The translations under genes were made by a program, and so were the position numbers. This document shows, one piece after another, positions 63,099 through 64,000 of a stretch of 64,000 bases of DNA (positions are counted from its first letter, which is position 1; each line of letters begins with the position of its first letter). The DNA is from Avoscillospira_A sp052117125 (GTDB taxonomy: Bacteria; Bacillota; Clostridia; Oscillospirales; Oscillospiraceae): contig NZ_JBQKJT010000004.1 of NCBI RefSeq assembly GCF_052117125.1, positions 62,001-126,000 of the forward strand, written 5' to 3'. A model generated the notes under the pieces. The model did not search any database. It saw only the letters and a program-made list of their open reading frames with translations, and was not told the DNA's origin.

Positions 63099-63755
63099 AT
63101 GATGCAATCTGTCCGCAAGCCGTCGGTGGTTCCCATCTATACCATTGCCGCCGTCTGGCTGGTCTATACCCTGGCCACGGGGCTCCACCGCCTGTTGGAC
63201 GTGGTCCTCTGTGCCGTTCTCTCCGTAGGCGGGTACTTCCTTATGCGGACCTTCTTCCCCGGTACCACCGTCCAGGTGGAGGTGCCGGAACCGGAGCCGA
63301 ACACCGGCGATCCGGCGCTGGATGAGGTCCTTCGGCAGGGCCGGGCGTCCATCGCTTCCATCCGCCGTCTCAACGAGCAGATTCCCGACGAGGACATCTC
63401 CAAAAACCTGTCGGCTCTGGAAGACCTGACCCGTAAAATTTTCGCCCGTCTGGAAACGGACAAGCAGTACCTTCCGCGCTGCCGCCAGTTTCTCAACTAC
63501 TATTTGCCCACCACCATTGAACTGTTGGAACGCTATGTTGCACTCCAGAGCCAGGGGCTGGACAGTGGAGACGTCCGGGAGGCCATGGGCCGCATTGCCG
63601 GCATGCTCTACACCATCCGCGAGGCCTTTACGCGGCAGCTGGACAGTCTTTTTGCCCAGGATGTGGTGGATATCAACGCGGAAATCACTGTTATGGAACA
63701 GATGTTGCAGGCCCAGGGCCTGCGGGATACCAAGGATTTTACAACGAAGGAGTAA
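63099..63755 (+). CDS. XpaC-like membrane protein
   Basis: 218 residues. Two membrane helices near the N-terminus (VPIYTIAAVWLVYTLATGLH, LDVVLCAVLSVGGYFLMRTF), then a helical domain with ALEDLTRKIFARLETDKQYL and RCRQFLNYYLPTTIELLERY, the core of the XpaC (5-bromo-4-chloroindolyl phosphate hydrolysis) family. The family commonly pairs with telA, as here (telA starts 6 bp later). Function unclear; linked to toxic anion or envelope stress. Starts at 63102 or GTG 63093 are also possible. Confidence 0.8.
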   Translation: MMQSVRKPSVVPIYTIAAVWLVYTLATGLHRLLDVVLCAVLSVGGYFLMRTFFPGTTVQVEVPEPEPNTGDPALDEVLRQGRASIASIRRLNEQIPDEDISKNLSALEDLTRKIFARLETDKQYLPRCRQFLNYYLPTTIELLERYVALQSQGLDSGDVREAMGRIAGMLYTIREAFTRQLDSLFAQDVVDINAEITVMEQMLQAQGLRDTKDFTTKE

Positions 63756-63761
63756 TGCAGT

Positions 63762-64000
63762 ATGGATGAGAAAATTCCCCAGTTGACCCTGACCCCCGAG
63801 CTGACCCTGGAGCCCCAGGAGCCCGCCAAGCCAGAGCCCGCACCCCAGGCGGACGACGAATTGCAAAAGCTCAGCGCCGCCGAGCAGGAGGCCGTCCATA
63901 CCTTCGCCCAGCAGATCGACCTGACCAACTCCGCCCAGATTCTGCAATACGGTGTGGCGGCGCAGAAAAATGTCACCGATTTTTCCGAGAGCGCCCTGTC
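63762..64000 (+). CDS. telA: Toxic anion resistance protein TelA, N-terminal part (cut by window edge)
   Basis: The first ~79 residues only. A Pro/Glu-rich leader (LTPELTLEPQEPAKPEPAPQ) precedes SAAEQEAVHTFAQQIDLTNS and ILQYGVAAQKNVTDFSESAL, which is the conserved start of the TelA domain. SD GGAG with ATG 63762. The usual partner XpaC lies immediately upstream. TelA proteins are associated with tellurite and envelope-stress resistance; their mechanism is not established. Confidence 0.85.
   Translation, partial: MDEKIPQLTLTPELTLEPQEPAKPEPAPQADDELQKLSAAEQEAVHTFAQQIDLTNSAQILQYGVAAQKNVTDFSESAL

Overview
The window looks like part of a spore-forming, GC-rich gut Firmicute of the Oscillospiraceae type. 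The signs are clostridial codon use, an alpha/beta-type SASP gene, complete [FeFe]-hydrogenase maturation genes (hydE, hydG, hydF), and a conjugative element of the kind common in that group. This placement is inference; no rRNA or other marker is present.

Positions 1 to about 27.2 kb are one end of an integrative conjugative element (ICE), with every gene on the minus strand. From the edge rightwards it holds a type IV secretion block: partial VirB4, a VirB4-N-terminus-like protein, PrgI, a double ribbon-helix-helix protein, a split C5 DNA methyltransferase, VirB6/TrbL and a VirB2-like DUF3852 protein. Next come a large exported protein and a complete Tad-type pilus locus (pilin, prepilin peptidase, CpaB, TadZ, TadA, TadB, TadC, two pseudopilin-like proteins). 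From 15.2 to 27.2 kb lies an accessory block: YodL-domain protein, SpoVG, DUF3849, Dam-type adenine methyltransferase, and four large ArdA-like (antirestriction-like) proteins interleaved with DUF4314 and LPD28-like proteins. At least nine of these unrelated proteins end in a short Met-rich tail. Relaxase, coupling protein and integrase are not in the window. The element abuts a chromosomal initiator tRNA-fMet gene (27.54 kb).

From 27.5 kb on is chromosome. 27.8-32.6 kb: a P-loop protein, a catalytically degenerate glucose-6-phosphate isomerase homologue, a D,D-carboxypeptidase, mtaB, then tRNA-Met(CAT) and tRNA-Glu(TTC). 32.9-39 kb: a glycolipid-type glycosyltransferase with a flippase-like partner, a transglutaminase/SLH surface protein, and a MoxR ATPase-VWA pair whose ATPase ends in a Cys/His metal-binding-like tail. 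39.2-44.5 kb: a Wadjet/MksBEF-like operon (jetA-jetB-jetC) with no jetD beside it. 44.8-50.8 kb: SASP gene, hydrogenase maturation operon with a structured leader, and a RACo-like ASKHA protein lacking its ferredoxin domain. 50.9-58.8 kb: two GNAT acetyltransferases, phosphofructokinase, a five-gene Opp/Nik-type ABC importer and a methyltransferase. 58.9-64 kb: a purine phosphoribosyltransferase, an NCS2 purine permease with a terminator-bearing leader, a DUF975 membrane protein, rpe, an XpaC-like protein and the start of telA.

The points most worth following are: a 47-nt hairpin repeat whose two copies covary in the stem and are read in different frames; the shared Met-rich tails; the four-copy ArdA-like array; a Tad pilus inside a conjugation module; two genes that appear to start at CTG in an identical SD context; the JetABC set without JetD; and terminator-bearing leaders before jetA, the hyd operon and the purine permease.
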